34,777 nt of DNA from a virus: the IMG/VR virus record IMGVR_UViG_3300010149_000064, positions 1 through 34,777 of that record, one strand, 5' to 3'. The notes below the pieces were generated by a model. That model saw nothing but the letters and a program-made list of their open reading frames with translations. It had not been told where the DNA came from and did no database searches. Below, in pieces: positions 19,163 through 26,667 of this stretch. Position 1 is the first letter of the stretch. The number at the start of each line of letters is the position of its first letter. The position numbers were made by a program, and so were the translations under genes.

Positions 19163-20698
19163 CTAGTCAAGCACTTCTTTATACAAATCAATAATTTCTG
19201 TATGCGTACTTATCTTGTCGTCTAGTAGCTTGTACACACGGTTCTCAACAAACGAACCCGCAAGCTGTATCACTGTGCATTTATGCTTCTGCCCCGATCT
19301 GTGGACCCTAGCATTTGCTTGTGCGTAGGTTTCCAACGAGGGTGTCGGCCCCCACCACACAACAGTATTTGCTGCTGTAAGCGTAACCCCGTGTGCTGCG
19401 GCTTGGGGCTGTATAAGCAAGACCTTGGGATCTTTCTCGCTTTGGAACTGCGAAAAGATCTCAGTGCGTTTATGCGCAGCTACATCTCCCCGTATGATAG
19501 CGGACGTTATGCCGTCTTTAGTTAGCTTACCGGCTAACAAGTCTATGGTGTGTCGAAACGGTATAAACACAAGCACTTTCTGCGAGCATTCGTCTATCAC
19601 TTCTTTCAGCACCTTGTACCTGTTAGAGATATCGAACTGCACGGTGTCGCCTTCGTCGGTGTATATAGCCCCTGCCGATATCTGTAGCAGTTTGTTTAGG
19701 TTCACCGCAGCATTCACCGCTGTCACACTCTCACCGGCAACTTGCATGACCATACGCTTACGCAACAGGTCGTAAAATGTTTGCTGCTGTTTGGTCATCT
19801 CTACCCTGCGCTTGGTGTACACCATGTCGGGCAAGTCTAAGCATTCATCTTTAGTGAAGCGTATCGCTGGTTGAAGCGCACGGAAAACCGTACTCTTGGC
19901 GTTCTCTTTCGGCGTCCACTTAAACTGAGTAACTTTTATCATAATCTGATCACGGAACGAACTAAAGAAGCTAGGCACACTCTGCGGGTTCACCAGCTTG
20001 GCAAGGCCGTAGGCATCTAGTGGCGACTGCGCAGCGGGAGTACCTGTCATAAGCCATAACCATGTATCGTCTTTGACAAGCTTCTTGAGCGTTTTCCATC
20101 GTTTGGTCTGCGCGTTCTTGTAGTGCGTTGCCTCGTCTATGATGATTAGGTCAAACCCACCCTTGGCGATAGCATCTGCTACAACCTCAACACCGTCATA
20201 GTTTATAATGACGAAATCGGCCCCGCTGTTTATTATCTTTTTGCGCTTCTCTTTCGCGCCATGCGCAACGTCCACGGTGCGGTGCATAGCAAAACTAAAC
20301 AAATCCTCACGCCATGCGCTGTCCATGATAGATAAAGGACACACAACAAGAACTCGTCGTATAATACCTTGCTTCATCAAGAAGTCTGCGGCCCATATCG
20401 CACTGGCTGTTTTGCCTGTGCCTTGTTCGTTGAAGCAGAAGCCCCGCTTGTTCATGGTAAGAAACGCCGCCGTGTCCTTCTGATGTTGGTAGGGCTTGTG
20501 TTTGCCCACCCACGAATAGCGTTTCTCAATCGGTGAAGGCACCTTTATGTTCAATGCTTTCAGCTTATGGGCCTCGTCGATACCCCAATTCACGACGACT
20601 TCATTCATCGACAACTCCTTACTCTTTGCAATCACTGTTGTGATTTGCTTCGGGTTAGGCAGCGTAAGCAGGATGGCTTTATCCTGTACAATCTGCAT
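19163..20698 (-). CDS. SNF2/DEAD-type superfamily 2 helicase
   Basis: 511 residues from ATG 20698, placed after the shared GGAGAATAAC site. The N-terminal ATPase lobe has YQHQKDTAAFL (Q motif-like), Walker A NEQGTGKTASA (about 91-101), motif II IIIDEATHYKN (about 185-195) and motif III MTGTPA (about 217-222). The second lobe has VLVFIPFRHTID, a motif V region and motif VI QANARVHRSGQKHK. This is the standard order for SNF2-like translocases of tailed phages. It probably remodels protein-DNA complexes or fork structures. A GTTAGC-N6-GCTAAC palindrome lies inside its coding sequence at 19521-19538. Confidence 0.92.
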   Translation of the reverse strand: MQIVQDKAILLTLPNPKQITTVIAKSKELSMNEVVVNWGIDEAHKLKALNIKVPSPIEKRYSWVGKHKPYQHQKDTAAFLTMNKRGFCFNEQGTGKTASAIWAADFLMKQGIIRRVLVVCPLSIMDSAWREDLFSFAMHRTVDVAHGAKEKRKKIINSGADFVIINYDGVEVVADAIAKGGFDLIIIDEATHYKNAQTKRWKTLKKLVKDDTWLWLMTGTPAAQSPLDAYGLAKLVNPQSVPSFFSSFRDQIMIKVTQFKWTPKENAKSTVFRALQPAIRFTKDECLDLPDMVYTKRRVEMTKQQQTFYDLLRKRMVMQVAGESVTAVNAAVNLNKLLQISAGAIYTDEGDTVQFDISNRYKVLKEVIDECSQKVLVFIPFRHTIDLLAGKLTKDGITSAIIRGDVAAHKRTEIFSQFQSEKDPKVLLIQPQAAAHGVTLTAANTVVWWGPTPSLETYAQANARVHRSGQKHKCTVIQLAGSFVENRVYKLLDDKISTHTEIIDLYKEVLD

Positions 20699-20710
20699 GT
20701 TATTCTCCAA

Positions 20711-20998
20711 TTATTTCTTGCGCTTTCCACGGCTTAACGCACCGCCAGCGGCTCTATTTTTCTTGCGGCTTTGTACTTTTACACCGTCTTTATTTTTGCC
20801 ACCCTTACTGAGCGGTTTCTTGTGCGCGATATCTTTACCTTCGCGCTTGTCGGCTTTGCCGTTCTTGTTGGCATCCTTGCCAGTCTTATCCATCTTACGC
20901 CGCGCACGTTGCCGCTCCATGCGGTCGCTATGCTCTTCGCGTTCTTTCTGCTGCTTGTACTCTTTTTTGTACGGGCGGGGTTTGTTTTTATAGGGCAT
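20711..20998 (-). CDS. Very basic small protein with HNH-like remnant
   Basis: This 95-residue protein is more than one-third Lys and Arg. The N-terminal half is a charged helix, and the C-terminal half has GKDIAHKKPLSKGG followed by VKVQSRKKNRAAGG. That pattern resembles the core of small phage HNH-type proteins (D-x-H-H/K ... PLSKGG ... NL-x-V-x-S ... NR). The first canonical His is Ala here (DIAH rather than DIHH or DVDH), so catalysis is uncertain. It may be a nicking enzyme, or just a DNA-binding derivative. It lies directly between the Cas4-like nuclease and helicase genes, with a 1-bp overlap at its start. Confidence 0.7.
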   Translation of the reverse strand: MPYKNKPRPYKKEYKQQKEREEHSDRMERQRARRKMDKTGKDANKNGKADKREGKDIAHKKPLSKGGKNKDGVKVQSRKKNRAAGGALSRGKRKK

Positions 20999-21672
20999 CA
21001 GTTACTCCCGTTGTGGGCACATTCGGTTACAGGGCAATGGCGCTTGCATAGTCCAGAGGGGCGGGGATTCCACACATCTGCTTCAAACGCCTTCTCCATT
21101 GTAGCATAGTTTGAAGCCCATTTCTCCCAAAGATTAGCCCTATCTGCAACTTCATACGTTTCTTTTACGAGTTTGTTTGCCACTACGAATAGTAGCCCTG
21201 CACGTATGCTTGTTATCTTGGGGTAGTGCGCAAAGATCGCCAACGCCATCAACTCTAGCTGCCCTTTGTCTGCGTACTTTGCAGACTTGCCAGTTTTGTA
21301 GTCGATAATCCAACCGATGCCGCTATCCTCGTCAAGGATGGCGAGGTCCACGATGCCACGGAACCATACGTTCCTAGCGCCAAAGCTGCACGGTTCCAAG
21401 TTAGCCGTTACTCCTAACCGCTGCTCACATATCTTTACACCCTTGCGTTGATTCAATTTATCCAACGCATCTTTGATATACATAAACCTCTCGGGGATCG
21501 GCTCGCCCTTACCGATGTAATCTTCGCAGGCTTTGTGGAATTGATTGCCGTAGATCATAGCTTCCGTCTGGATGAACGGGTACTGCTTCAGCACCTTTTC
21601 ATGGTAGAACTGCTTGGGGCACTGCTCGAATGCTTTGATCCGACTGAACGACCACGGCGCTGCTTTACTCAT
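20998..21672 (-). CDS. Cas4/RecB-like PD-(D/E)XK nuclease with probable Fe-S site
   Basis: The 224-residue protein carries the RecB-family nuclease motifs: GNQFHKACEDY (H46), FRGIVDLAIL (D109), then WIIDYKTGK (D124, K126), and a downstream QLELMALA helix. Four cysteines are placed as in Cas4 and AddB iron-sulfur nucleases: C18 in FEQCPKQ and C209, C213, C218 in GLCKRHCPVTEC. It likely trims or recombines DNA ends during phage replication. Its start overlaps the polymerase stop by 4 bp, as expected for a co-translated replication nuclease. Confidence 0.88.
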   Translation of the reverse strand: MSKAAPWSFSRIKAFEQCPKQFYHEKVLKQYPFIQTEAMIYGNQFHKACEDYIGKGEPIPERFMYIKDALDKLNQRKGVKICEQRLGVTANLEPCSFGARNVWFRGIVDLAILDEDSGIGWIIDYKTGKSAKYADKGQLELMALAIFAHYPKITSIRAGLLFVVANKLVKETYEVADRANLWEKWASNYATMEKAFEADVWNPRPSGLCKRHCPVTECAHNGSN

Positions 21673-23513
21673 TCACATTCCCCATACGATTTACCCGTAC
21701 CGCTCTCGCAGTCTATAGGTAGGCCTGCGGCCCAATCTGGTGTCTTGCGCATACATTCTTCTACATACGCTTGCGCTTCGGGAACTTCTTCATCCTTCAC
21801 ACAGCAAACAATCGAGTCATGCACGGTAAGGACAACTTTATATCTTTCGGATATACTTAGCAACTGCTCGCCAATGATACAACGAGCTATGGCTTGGCAT
21901 ACATTCTCTACCACCTTGCCGCCGTAAATTCTGTTTCGGCCCCGCCGTACTTTATATCTATATTCGCGTGACCCCTCTTCGGTCATTTCATACTTCAAGT
22001 CCTCGTAGTGTATACAAAGACCTGATGGCAACTTGATGGCGTTCTCTTTTGATAGAACTTTTAGAACATCCCTACGTCCAAATCGAACTGGACCGTTATG
22101 CGTCATTTGCTCCAGTGCAAACTGCGCATCCTTCCACAGTCTATCTATGCTGTGGTTGATACTGCGATAGATACTTATGATCCGCTTGGCTTCTTCGACG
22201 GGTATCTCAAAGCCAAAGTTTTTTAGCTGAGCTTGAAACTTTATACCGCCCATGCCGTACCCTGCACCAAGAATGGTAGTCTTGCCTACAAAGCGTTGGT
22301 CTTTCGTAACGGTCTCTTCTTCGCAGCCGTATATACGCGCAGCCATTTTTATGTACACATCTTCGCCGTTAGCGAACTGGCTAACCAAATCATTTTGCCC
22401 TGCAAGCCACGCCAGAACTCTAGCTTCGATCTGTGCGCTGTCCGCGTCTATGAGCGTATAACCTTCGGGAGCTATAATACTGCTCTTGAGTTTCTTCGCA
22501 TTCGGCCCTCGGCTCGGCAGGTTTTGCAGGTTGATCTTATCCTGTCCACCCCACCGGCCTGTGTGCGCTGCGTAATACCTAATCGGAACCGGGAGAAGTC
22601 CACGTTTACCAATGGATATAAACCTCTCGGTACGTGTTTCTTCTAAGGTACTTTTAGTACCCAAACGTGCAGAGACTAACGACTGCACTTTATCGTCGTC
22701 ATGTTCTAGCAACGCTTTGAACGCCTCGTCCGACTTAGCAAATGCAAAAGTCTCTTTGCCTGTTGTCGGGCTAATCTTTTTCGGCGGCTCAACGCCAAGA
22801 CTTGTAAGCAACTCAGCGAACCTGTTGTTCGACATCAAATCTTTTTTGTCGGTTATGTTCGCATCGCGCAGCAGCTTGTCCTTGCGTTCACGCACTTCTT
22901 CCAGATGTTGCTCCAACAAGAACAAATCTAGGTCAAGCGTAGGCTCAATAAACATCCGCAACGTGCGATCTATTAGCTGTAACTCTTGTTGTGGGAACTG
23001 GTTTCCAACTATTCCGCTGAACATCAGCTTAAAAATCTCGTATGTCAGGTCCACATCGTTACGAGAATACTCTGCATACTTCGCAATTTCTTCTTCGGTA
23101 AAATCAGTTAGCCGCTTGGCTAACGCACGGGTAACTTCATCACCCTTGGCCCCAACGCCGTAGCGTTCAGCCACAGCCTTTAGGCTCACACTCTTTTCCG
23201 TGCCATGTAACGCACGGGCCATGCACATTGTATCAAGCCACAGCTTTGGCTTCACGCCAAATCGCCACCCTAGTATCGCCCCGTCAAACGCGGTGTTATG
23301 ACAAAGTATGGCGCAGGACGAGAAGTCTACGTGCGATAAGAAACGTGTAGTGAGTTCCTCACCTTGTAGCCAACGTGTTGGCTTATCATTCTTTTTTACA
23401 GCTAACCCAATAACCTCAAATCTATCGTCGCGGATATATTCTTCAGTCGTCATCTTCGACAGGCTGTACTCCTTGTCGTAGTACGTCTCGAAATCCAACG
23501 TCACTATGTCCAT
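21669..23513 (-). CDS. Family A DNA polymerase with 3'-5' exonuclease
   Basis: 614 residues from ATG 23513, which GGAGG precedes by 9 bases; the ATG at 23522 is too close to that site. The exonuclease motifs are present: LDFET (D7, E9), CHNTAFDGA (N73, D77) and YSRND (Y149, D153). Polymerase motifs follow: A LIDADSAQIEAR (D356), B KTTILGAGYGMGG (K411, Y419) and C VVLTVHDSIV (H565, D566). This is the T7-type replicative polymerase without a 5'-nuclease domain. A Tyr at the motif B O-helix position is normal for Pol I-like enzymes that discriminate ddNTPs less. Two exact GTTAGC-N6-GCTAAC palindromes lie inside the gene. Confidence 0.95.
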   Translation of the reverse strand: MDIVTLDFETYYDKEYSLSKMTTEEYIRDDRFEVIGLAVKKNDKPTRWLQGEELTTRFLSHVDFSSCAILCHNTAFDGAILGWRFGVKPKLWLDTMCMARALHGTEKSVSLKAVAERYGVGAKGDEVTRALAKRLTDFTEEEIAKYAEYSRNDVDLTYEIFKLMFSGIVGNQFPQQELQLIDRTLRMFIEPTLDLDLFLLEQHLEEVRERKDKLLRDANITDKKDLMSNNRFAELLTSLGVEPPKKISPTTGKETFAFAKSDEAFKALLEHDDDKVQSLVSARLGTKSTLEETRTERFISIGKRGLLPVPIRYYAAHTGRWGGQDKINLQNLPSRGPNAKKLKSSIIAPEGYTLIDADSAQIEARVLAWLAGQNDLVSQFANGEDVYIKMAARIYGCEEETVTKDQRFVGKTTILGAGYGMGGIKFQAQLKNFGFEIPVEEAKRIISIYRSINHSIDRLWKDAQFALEQMTHNGPVRFGRRDVLKVLSKENAIKLPSGLCIHYEDLKYEMTEEGSREYRYKVRRGRNRIYGGKVVENVCQAIARCIIGEQLLSISERYKVVLTVHDSIVCCVKDEEVPEAQAYVEECMRKTPDWAAGLPIDCESGTGKSYGECE

Positions 23514-23673
23514 CTTCGTCATCCTCCCACGGAGCTTTGGGTAGCGTTACTTTTTTGTCGTTGAAGCGAGCGTCATAAACGCCCGCCCCAATCTTTGCTT
23601 TCTTGGACTTACTAGGCTTACGCACGTAAGGCACTTGCAATCTCTCCACCGCAAGCCATGTACCCCGCACCAT
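23443..23673 (-). CDS. Small basic-acidic protein overlapping two neighbours
   Basis: A 76-residue frame begins inside the DUF6378 gene (56-bp overlap) and ends inside the polymerase gene (71-bp overlap). It bridges the otherwise unassigned 104 bp between them. The N-terminus is basic (RKPSKSKKAKIGAG) and the C-terminus acidic (PWEDDEDG ... EDDD). Bridging such a gap is typical of compact phage operons, but the long overlaps and lack of homology make it uncertain. A shorter start within the frame is possible. Confidence 0.45.
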   Translation of the reverse strand: MVRGTWLAVERLQVPYVRKPSKSKKAKIGAGVYDARFNDKKVTLPKAPWEDDEDGHSDVGFRDVLRQGVQPVEDDD

Positions 23674-24052
23674 CAACCCAATTATCTTTAGACTTTGGGT
23701 TAGACTTTATTCGCGCAACTTTGAGCAGGTTCATCATAACCGCAACATCTGTCGGGGTTATTTGCGCATCCAGATGCACAGACCAGTATCGTGCAATGGT
23801 GTTGAAGTTACTCTCCATGTCACCATGCTCCGCAGCGCGATCCTTCGTCACATAGTCTTTAGCTGTGTCGAGTACTTCGGAGCGTGTTACAGTTAGATTT
23901 ACTGCTTCCAACACCTCTTTCGGTGTGCCGATCTTTTTCTTTAGCAGGTGTATATAAGATGGCGAACACTTACACGCTTTAGCAATTTTTGCTACTGGCG
24001 CTTTTGGATGCTTCACAATGTATGCCCAAACTTTTTCTGCTTTCTTACCCAT
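23618..24052 (-). CDS. DUF6378 protein with N-terminal HTH
   Basis: 144 residues from ATG 24052, because GGAGAATGACT precedes it and the ATG at 24058 abuts the ribosome site. Residues about 1-45 form a winged-helix-like unit (VWAYIVKHPKAPVAKIAKAC, CSPSYIHLLKKKIG). The C-terminal part (EHGDMESNFNTIARYWSVHL through KVARIKSNPKSKDNWVDGAG) matches the phage DUF6378 domain, in which a His, Asp and Asn cluster is conserved. The function of DUF6378 is unknown to me. A fused HTH suggests a DNA-directed role. Confidence 0.78.
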   Translation of the reverse strand: MGKKAEKVWAYIVKHPKAPVAKIAKACKCSPSYIHLLKKKIGTPKEVLEAVNLTVTRSEVLDTAKDYVTKDRAAEHGDMESNFNTIARYWSVHLDAQITPTDVAVMMNLLKVARIKSNPKSKDNWVDGAGYMACGGEIASALRA

Positions 24053-24054
24053 AG

Positions 24055-24558
24055 TCATTCTCCTACTGCTTTATCTTTATCGTCACGCAACACGCGCACG
24101 ATTTCTTCAACTGGAGTTACATCAACCCCATAATTTTCCGCTGCACCGCGAAACCTTTCAAGCCACGCCGCCAAACTTACACCGGCTTGTCTGCGTAGTT
24201 CAGCTTGTGCAACTTCATCGGTAGGGTCAAAAGGTTCGTACCCCCCACCCTCACGCCGCTTTGACACAGGTGAAATATACGCAGGGTATTCTGTCACCTT
24301 TATGGACACAACAGAACTTTCTACTGTCTCCGTTTTTGCCACGATGCGTAGCCCTGACGCCATCTGCCGCGCCAACTGTATACGATGCTGCCTCGCGGCT
24401 TCTACATCGTCAATCCCATAAAACGCTTGGTACGCTTCATGCTCTGGCTCGCCTGCTAACCAATCGACGAACTCTGAAGGCACAAACATATTTGCGCCCG
24501 TAGTTTGCAGGTAATCATCTATGATACGCTGCTTAGTCTTTTTAGAAAACTTAGACAT
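24055..24558 (-). CDS. Unknown phage protein
   Basis: 167 residues from ATG 24558, preceded by GGAGAATAAACTT. The ATG at 24573 overlaps that site. The N-terminal half is helical and basic (MSKFSKKTKQRIIDDYLQTT), the middle has a strand-rich block VVSIKVTEYPAYISPVS, and the C-terminal part has WLERFRGAAENYGVDVTPVEE. Length and position recur upstream of phage polymerase genes, but I cannot assign a family. Confidence 0.6.
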   Translation of the reverse strand: MSKFSKKTKQRIIDDYLQTTGANMFVPSEFVDWLAGEPEHEAYQAFYGIDDVEAARQHRIQLARQMASGLRIVAKTETVESSVVSIKVTEYPAYISPVSKRREGGGYEPFDPTDEVAQAELRRQAGVSLAAWLERFRGAAENYGVDVTPVEEIVRVLRDDKDKAVGE

Positions 24559-24586
24559 AAGTTTATTCTCCATAGTTTTTGTTTGT

Positions 24587-24611
24587 AAAGCAGGCCATCA
24601 CAGCCTGCTTT
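24587..24611. terminator. 9-bp hairpin beside the pentamer tract
   Basis: AAAGCAGGC (24587-24595) pairs perfectly with GCCTGCTTT (24603-24611) around a 7-nt loop. Rightward it is followed by GTTTTTGTT, so it would work best as a terminator of rightward (antisense) transcripts. Leftward the run is TTTACAAAC, so it could act as an attenuator in the 5' leader of the gene starting at 24558. Confidence 0.5.
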
Positions 24612-24617
24612 GTTTTT

Positions 24618-24635
24618 GTTAGTCAGTCGGCTAAC
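24618..24635. repeat. GTTAGY-N6-GCTAAC palindrome (one mismatch), intergenic
   Basis: GTTAGT-CAGTCG-GCTAAC, one base from the consensus, sits at the edge of the pentamer repeat tract in a non-coding gap. It belongs to the dispersed palindrome family described separately. Confidence 0.7.
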
Positions 24636-24875
24636 CACACCGCGCCACGCTACGCCAAACCACAACACGCCTAAACCGCCACGCCACGCTACGCCTCGCC
24701 ACACCGGAACACACCTAGACCGCCTCGCCGTGCCAAACCTAACCTCACTAAAACCGAACTCACCTAGACCGCCTTGCCGTACCACACCATACCCCGTCTC
24801 AACACACCTCGACCGCCTCGACTGGCCGCGCCACGTCTAACCCCGCCAAACCTCAACTCGCCTGAACCGCCATAC
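24631..24875. repeat. Degenerate pentanucleotide repeat tract
   Basis: About 245 bp with a 5-bp beat: CACAC CGCGC CACGC TACGC, later ACGCC ACGCT ACGCC TCGCC, later GACCG CCTCG ACTGG CCGCG. The common unit on this strand is close to ACGCC/ACRCC, with a few phase shifts. A longer partial repeat (CACCTAGACCGCC) occurs twice, 46 bp apart (24712 and 24758). Five is not a multiple of three, so open frames through it on both strands are by-products. It fills the 356-bp gap between two genes and is bounded by hairpins at 24587-24611 and 24891-24906. It looks like a G/C-skewed structural RNA or DNA tract. Function unknown. Confidence 0.75.
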
Positions 24876-24890
24876 CTTATCCGTGAATTA

Positions 24891-24906
24891 GGGCGGCGAA
24901 CCGCCC
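24891..24906 (-). terminator. UUCG-loop hairpin after the RAMP-like gene
   Basis: Leftward transcription gives GGGCGG-UUCG-CCGCCC, a 6-bp all-G/C stem with a stable UUCG loop, 9 nt after the upstream stop codon. Only TAATT follows, so termination is likely partial. The hairpin may protect or process the transcript end before the pentamer tract. Confidence 0.55.
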
Positions 24907-24914
24907 CTCTTCGT

Positions 24915-25682
24915 TTAGGCTGCTCGACGCAACCGCTCTTCTTGCATAAGTCTCATAAGCTCTGCCGTTTGCTCGTCAGCGCATTCGGGGTATTCCATAG
25001 CTAACTCTTGGACTTCACGCGCTTCTTTCGTGATTTCATCCCAAGCCTCTTGGTGTTCACCCATATCTTCTGCGCTTGCTACAGAGAACGTGCCGTATGA
25101 CCCACGCCCCTTCTCTTGGCGAAAGTCTCCTAGCCCTACGATTAGCCCTGCGTTTGTCAACAGCGATACAATGCCGTTGGCGTTCAGCGTAGGCGTCACA
25201 TATTTAATCGTTATTTCTGAACACCAGTTTGGTAGGTATGCTCTGGTACGCACATCTGGAGTTTTGTTTATATCGGCAGATCGCACGATATCCATTTTAA
25301 GGTACGGCTTACCCCAAATCTGTATTTGGCTTTCGGGTAAAAACACCAAGCGTTTTACGTTTGTGCTTTTGATCCCCGCTGTTTCTAACGCTGATGTAAC
25401 CATCGAACCCTTTACACCCGCCGCAGGGAAGCACAGCAACGTGTCGCCCTTTGGTTTAGTATACACACTTTCCCGAAACTCTTGTTCTGGATTGTGTTTA
25501 ATATCTTGCTTCTCCGCAGCGGTTTTCTTCCCCCCGCCGATAAGCAAGTCGCGCATAGCCTTACTGCTCATGCTGTTAAAGTACATCGGCGTTTGACCGA
25601 TCATACGCAGTTTTATCACACCTTGTTTTACGGTGTGGACTGTTAAAGTTTCTGCTACCGCAGTAGTTTTCTTCGTAGGCAT
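24915..25682 (-). CDS. Phage protein of unknown function, possible RAMP-like fold
   Basis: 255 residues, starting after GGAGAATAACT. The family is one I have seen in many phages. It has an N-terminal TPMYFNSMSSKAMRDLL, a Lys-rich linker, LLCFPAAGVKGSMVTSALE (about 82-100), a central RSADINKTPDVRTRAYLPNW, and GLIVGLGDFRQEKGRGSYG (about 179-197). The pair of a KG-x-hydrophobic helix and a C-terminal Gly-rich loop recalls RAMP/Cas7-type RNA-binding folds, but this is a resemblance I cannot test here. No CRISPR array or other cas gene is visible. Acidic helices form the C-terminus. Confidence 0.7.
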   Translation of the reverse strand: MPTKKTTAVAETLTVHTVKQGVIKLRMIGQTPMYFNSMSSKAMRDLLIGGGKKTAAEKQDIKHNPEQEFRESVYTKPKGDTLLCFPAAGVKGSMVTSALETAGIKSTNVKRLVFLPESQIQIWGKPYLKMDIVRSADINKTPDVRTRAYLPNWCSEITIKYVTPTLNANGIVSLLTNAGLIVGLGDFRQEKGRGSYGTFSVASAEDMGEHQEAWDEITKEAREVQELAMEYPECADEQTAELMRLMQEERLRRAA

Positions 25683-25694
25683 AGTTATTCTCCT

Positions 25695-25829
25695 TTAAAA
25701 CGGTGGCTCTTCGCCACTCTTCTTCGGTTTCCAAACAACATCCAAGCCGTGCATGGCGTGAATGAACTCTTCAAGGGTGCGACCGTACAAGCCGCACCCC
25801 CGATCCGTATTACTCGTAGTCAAGTGCAA
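25695..25829 (-). CDS. Possible 44-residue small protein
   Basis: A frame from TTG 25829 to TAA 25695 fills the gap between two genes and stops just before the shared GGAGAATAACT ribosome site of the next. The C-terminal part (LYGRTLEEFIHAMHGLDVVW, then KPKKSGEEPPF) looks protein-like, with charged and aromatic residues. The start is non-ATG, with no clear ribosome site, and it overlaps the preceding gene's end by 20 bp. It may be a coupled small gene or a remnant. Confidence 0.4.
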   Translation of the reverse strand: MHLTTSNTDRGCGLYGRTLEEFIHAMHGLDVVWKPKKSGEEPPF

Positions 25830-26361
25830 ACCACTCGTCGTCGAGCGCCCACAAAACGTAAGACGCTTTTGTTTGCGTACCCTTACGTTCTATCTTTGCT
25901 TCCCATATCTCCCCCGCAGTATGCATACGCTGTAACGCAAGCTGAACTGCTGCGGTGTCAGAAGTTAGCTTACTGGCTAACTCCCCAACCCTGTGCGGAT
26001 ATGAGTGTTCTTCGTCACGCATAAGAGCCGTAATGCGGTCCTCTAGCGTAGCTTGCTGCACCCTCGGTGAAGGTGTTTCGTCAAACGGATCTAGCCCGTC
26101 CAATAGCGCAACCTTACCCACTACCTTGTAAGGAGTGTTAGCCTTGTGGTTGTTTTGATTAGGGGCCACCCGCGCTGTAAAGAAATCGCCTTCTTGCAGG
26201 TTATTGTTTTCGATATAATTCCTGCCGACAAAACAGCTTTCACCCTCGGTGGTGACAGCAAACCCTGCGCCCCCTGCGTTATGCGGAACACGCTCCATAA
26301 TCATAACGACTTCTTTTATTTCGCCAAAAAGTTTTTTCAGTTGTTCTTGTGTGATATCCAT
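25810..26361 (-). CDS. OB-like plus winged-helix nucleic-acid-binding protein
   Basis: 183 residues. The N-terminal part (about 28-86) has GGAGFAVTTEGESCFVGRNY, GDFFTARVAPNQ and TPYKVVGKV, resembling a small OB or cold-shock-like barrel. Residues 106-172 read as a winged helix (EDRITALMRDEE, VGELASKLTSDTAAVQLALQ, TKASYVLWAL). It likely binds DNA or RNA and may regulate the operon. One exact GTTAGC-N6-GCTAAC palindrome overlaps the helix-turn-helix codons at 25964-25981. The start is an ATG whose GGAGAA site is about 14 bases upstream, longer than for its neighbours. Confidence 0.7.
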   Translation of the reverse strand: MDITQEQLKKLFGEIKEVVMIMERVPHNAGGAGFAVTTEGESCFVGRNYIENNNLQEGDFFTARVAPNQNNHKANTPYKVVGKVALLDGLDPFDETPSPRVQQATLEDRITALMRDEEHSYPHRVGELASKLTSDTAAVQLALQRMHTAGEIWEAKIERKGTQTKASYVLWALDDEWFALDYE

Positions 26362-26370
26362 AGCGGCTAT

Positions 26371-26667
26371 CTATTCTCCATTTTGAATTTTTATTATTTC
26401 GGCCTGTAACAGACCAAGATTATCCTCGTTAATAATCAGTGCTATACCTCCTGCTGTGTCTATATCGTCCAAGTTCTTTTGTTGTAGCGGGGTCGGCTTG
26501 TTCTTCCCCGCCTTACATTCGATGCCAAGGAAGTAACCTCCCAGACACGCCACTACATCAGGCACACCACTGCGCCCGTACCCACCCGTCACAGGGTAGA
26601 AGTAATACGCACCCGCATCTTTCAGAATGCGTACTACCTTCTTCTTTACCTTCGCTTCCGGTGTCAT
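26371..26667 (-). CDS. VRR-NUC domain nuclease
   Basis: This 98-residue protein is a compact VRR-NUC (PD-(D/E)XK) domain: GGYGRSGVPDVVACL (D37), then YFLGIECKAG (E50, K52) and a Gln in PTPLQQKNL. The family is common in phages and acts on branched or structured DNA, sometimes as a Holliday-junction-type resolvase. The length is normal. It is coupled at its start to the next upstream gene (4-bp overlap). Confidence 0.92.
   Translation of the reverse strand: MTPEAKVKKKVVRILKDAGAYYFYPVTGGYGRSGVPDVVACLGGYFLGIECKAGKNKPTPLQQKNLDDIDTAGGIALIINEDNLGLLQAEIIKIQNGE

Noticed and set aside
21400-21418. GTTAGC-N7-CCTAAC in the Cas4-like gene
   Set aside because: Wrong spacer and a mismatch, so it was left out of the count.
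24519-24840. Trp/Gly- or Pro/His-rich ORFs on both strands of the pentamer tract
   Set aside because: Their sequence follows directly from the 5-bp repeat and shows no conserved-looking protein features.
24631-24875. CRISPR array
   Set aside because: No constant repeat-spacer unit exists; periodicity is 5 bp and no cas genes are nearby.
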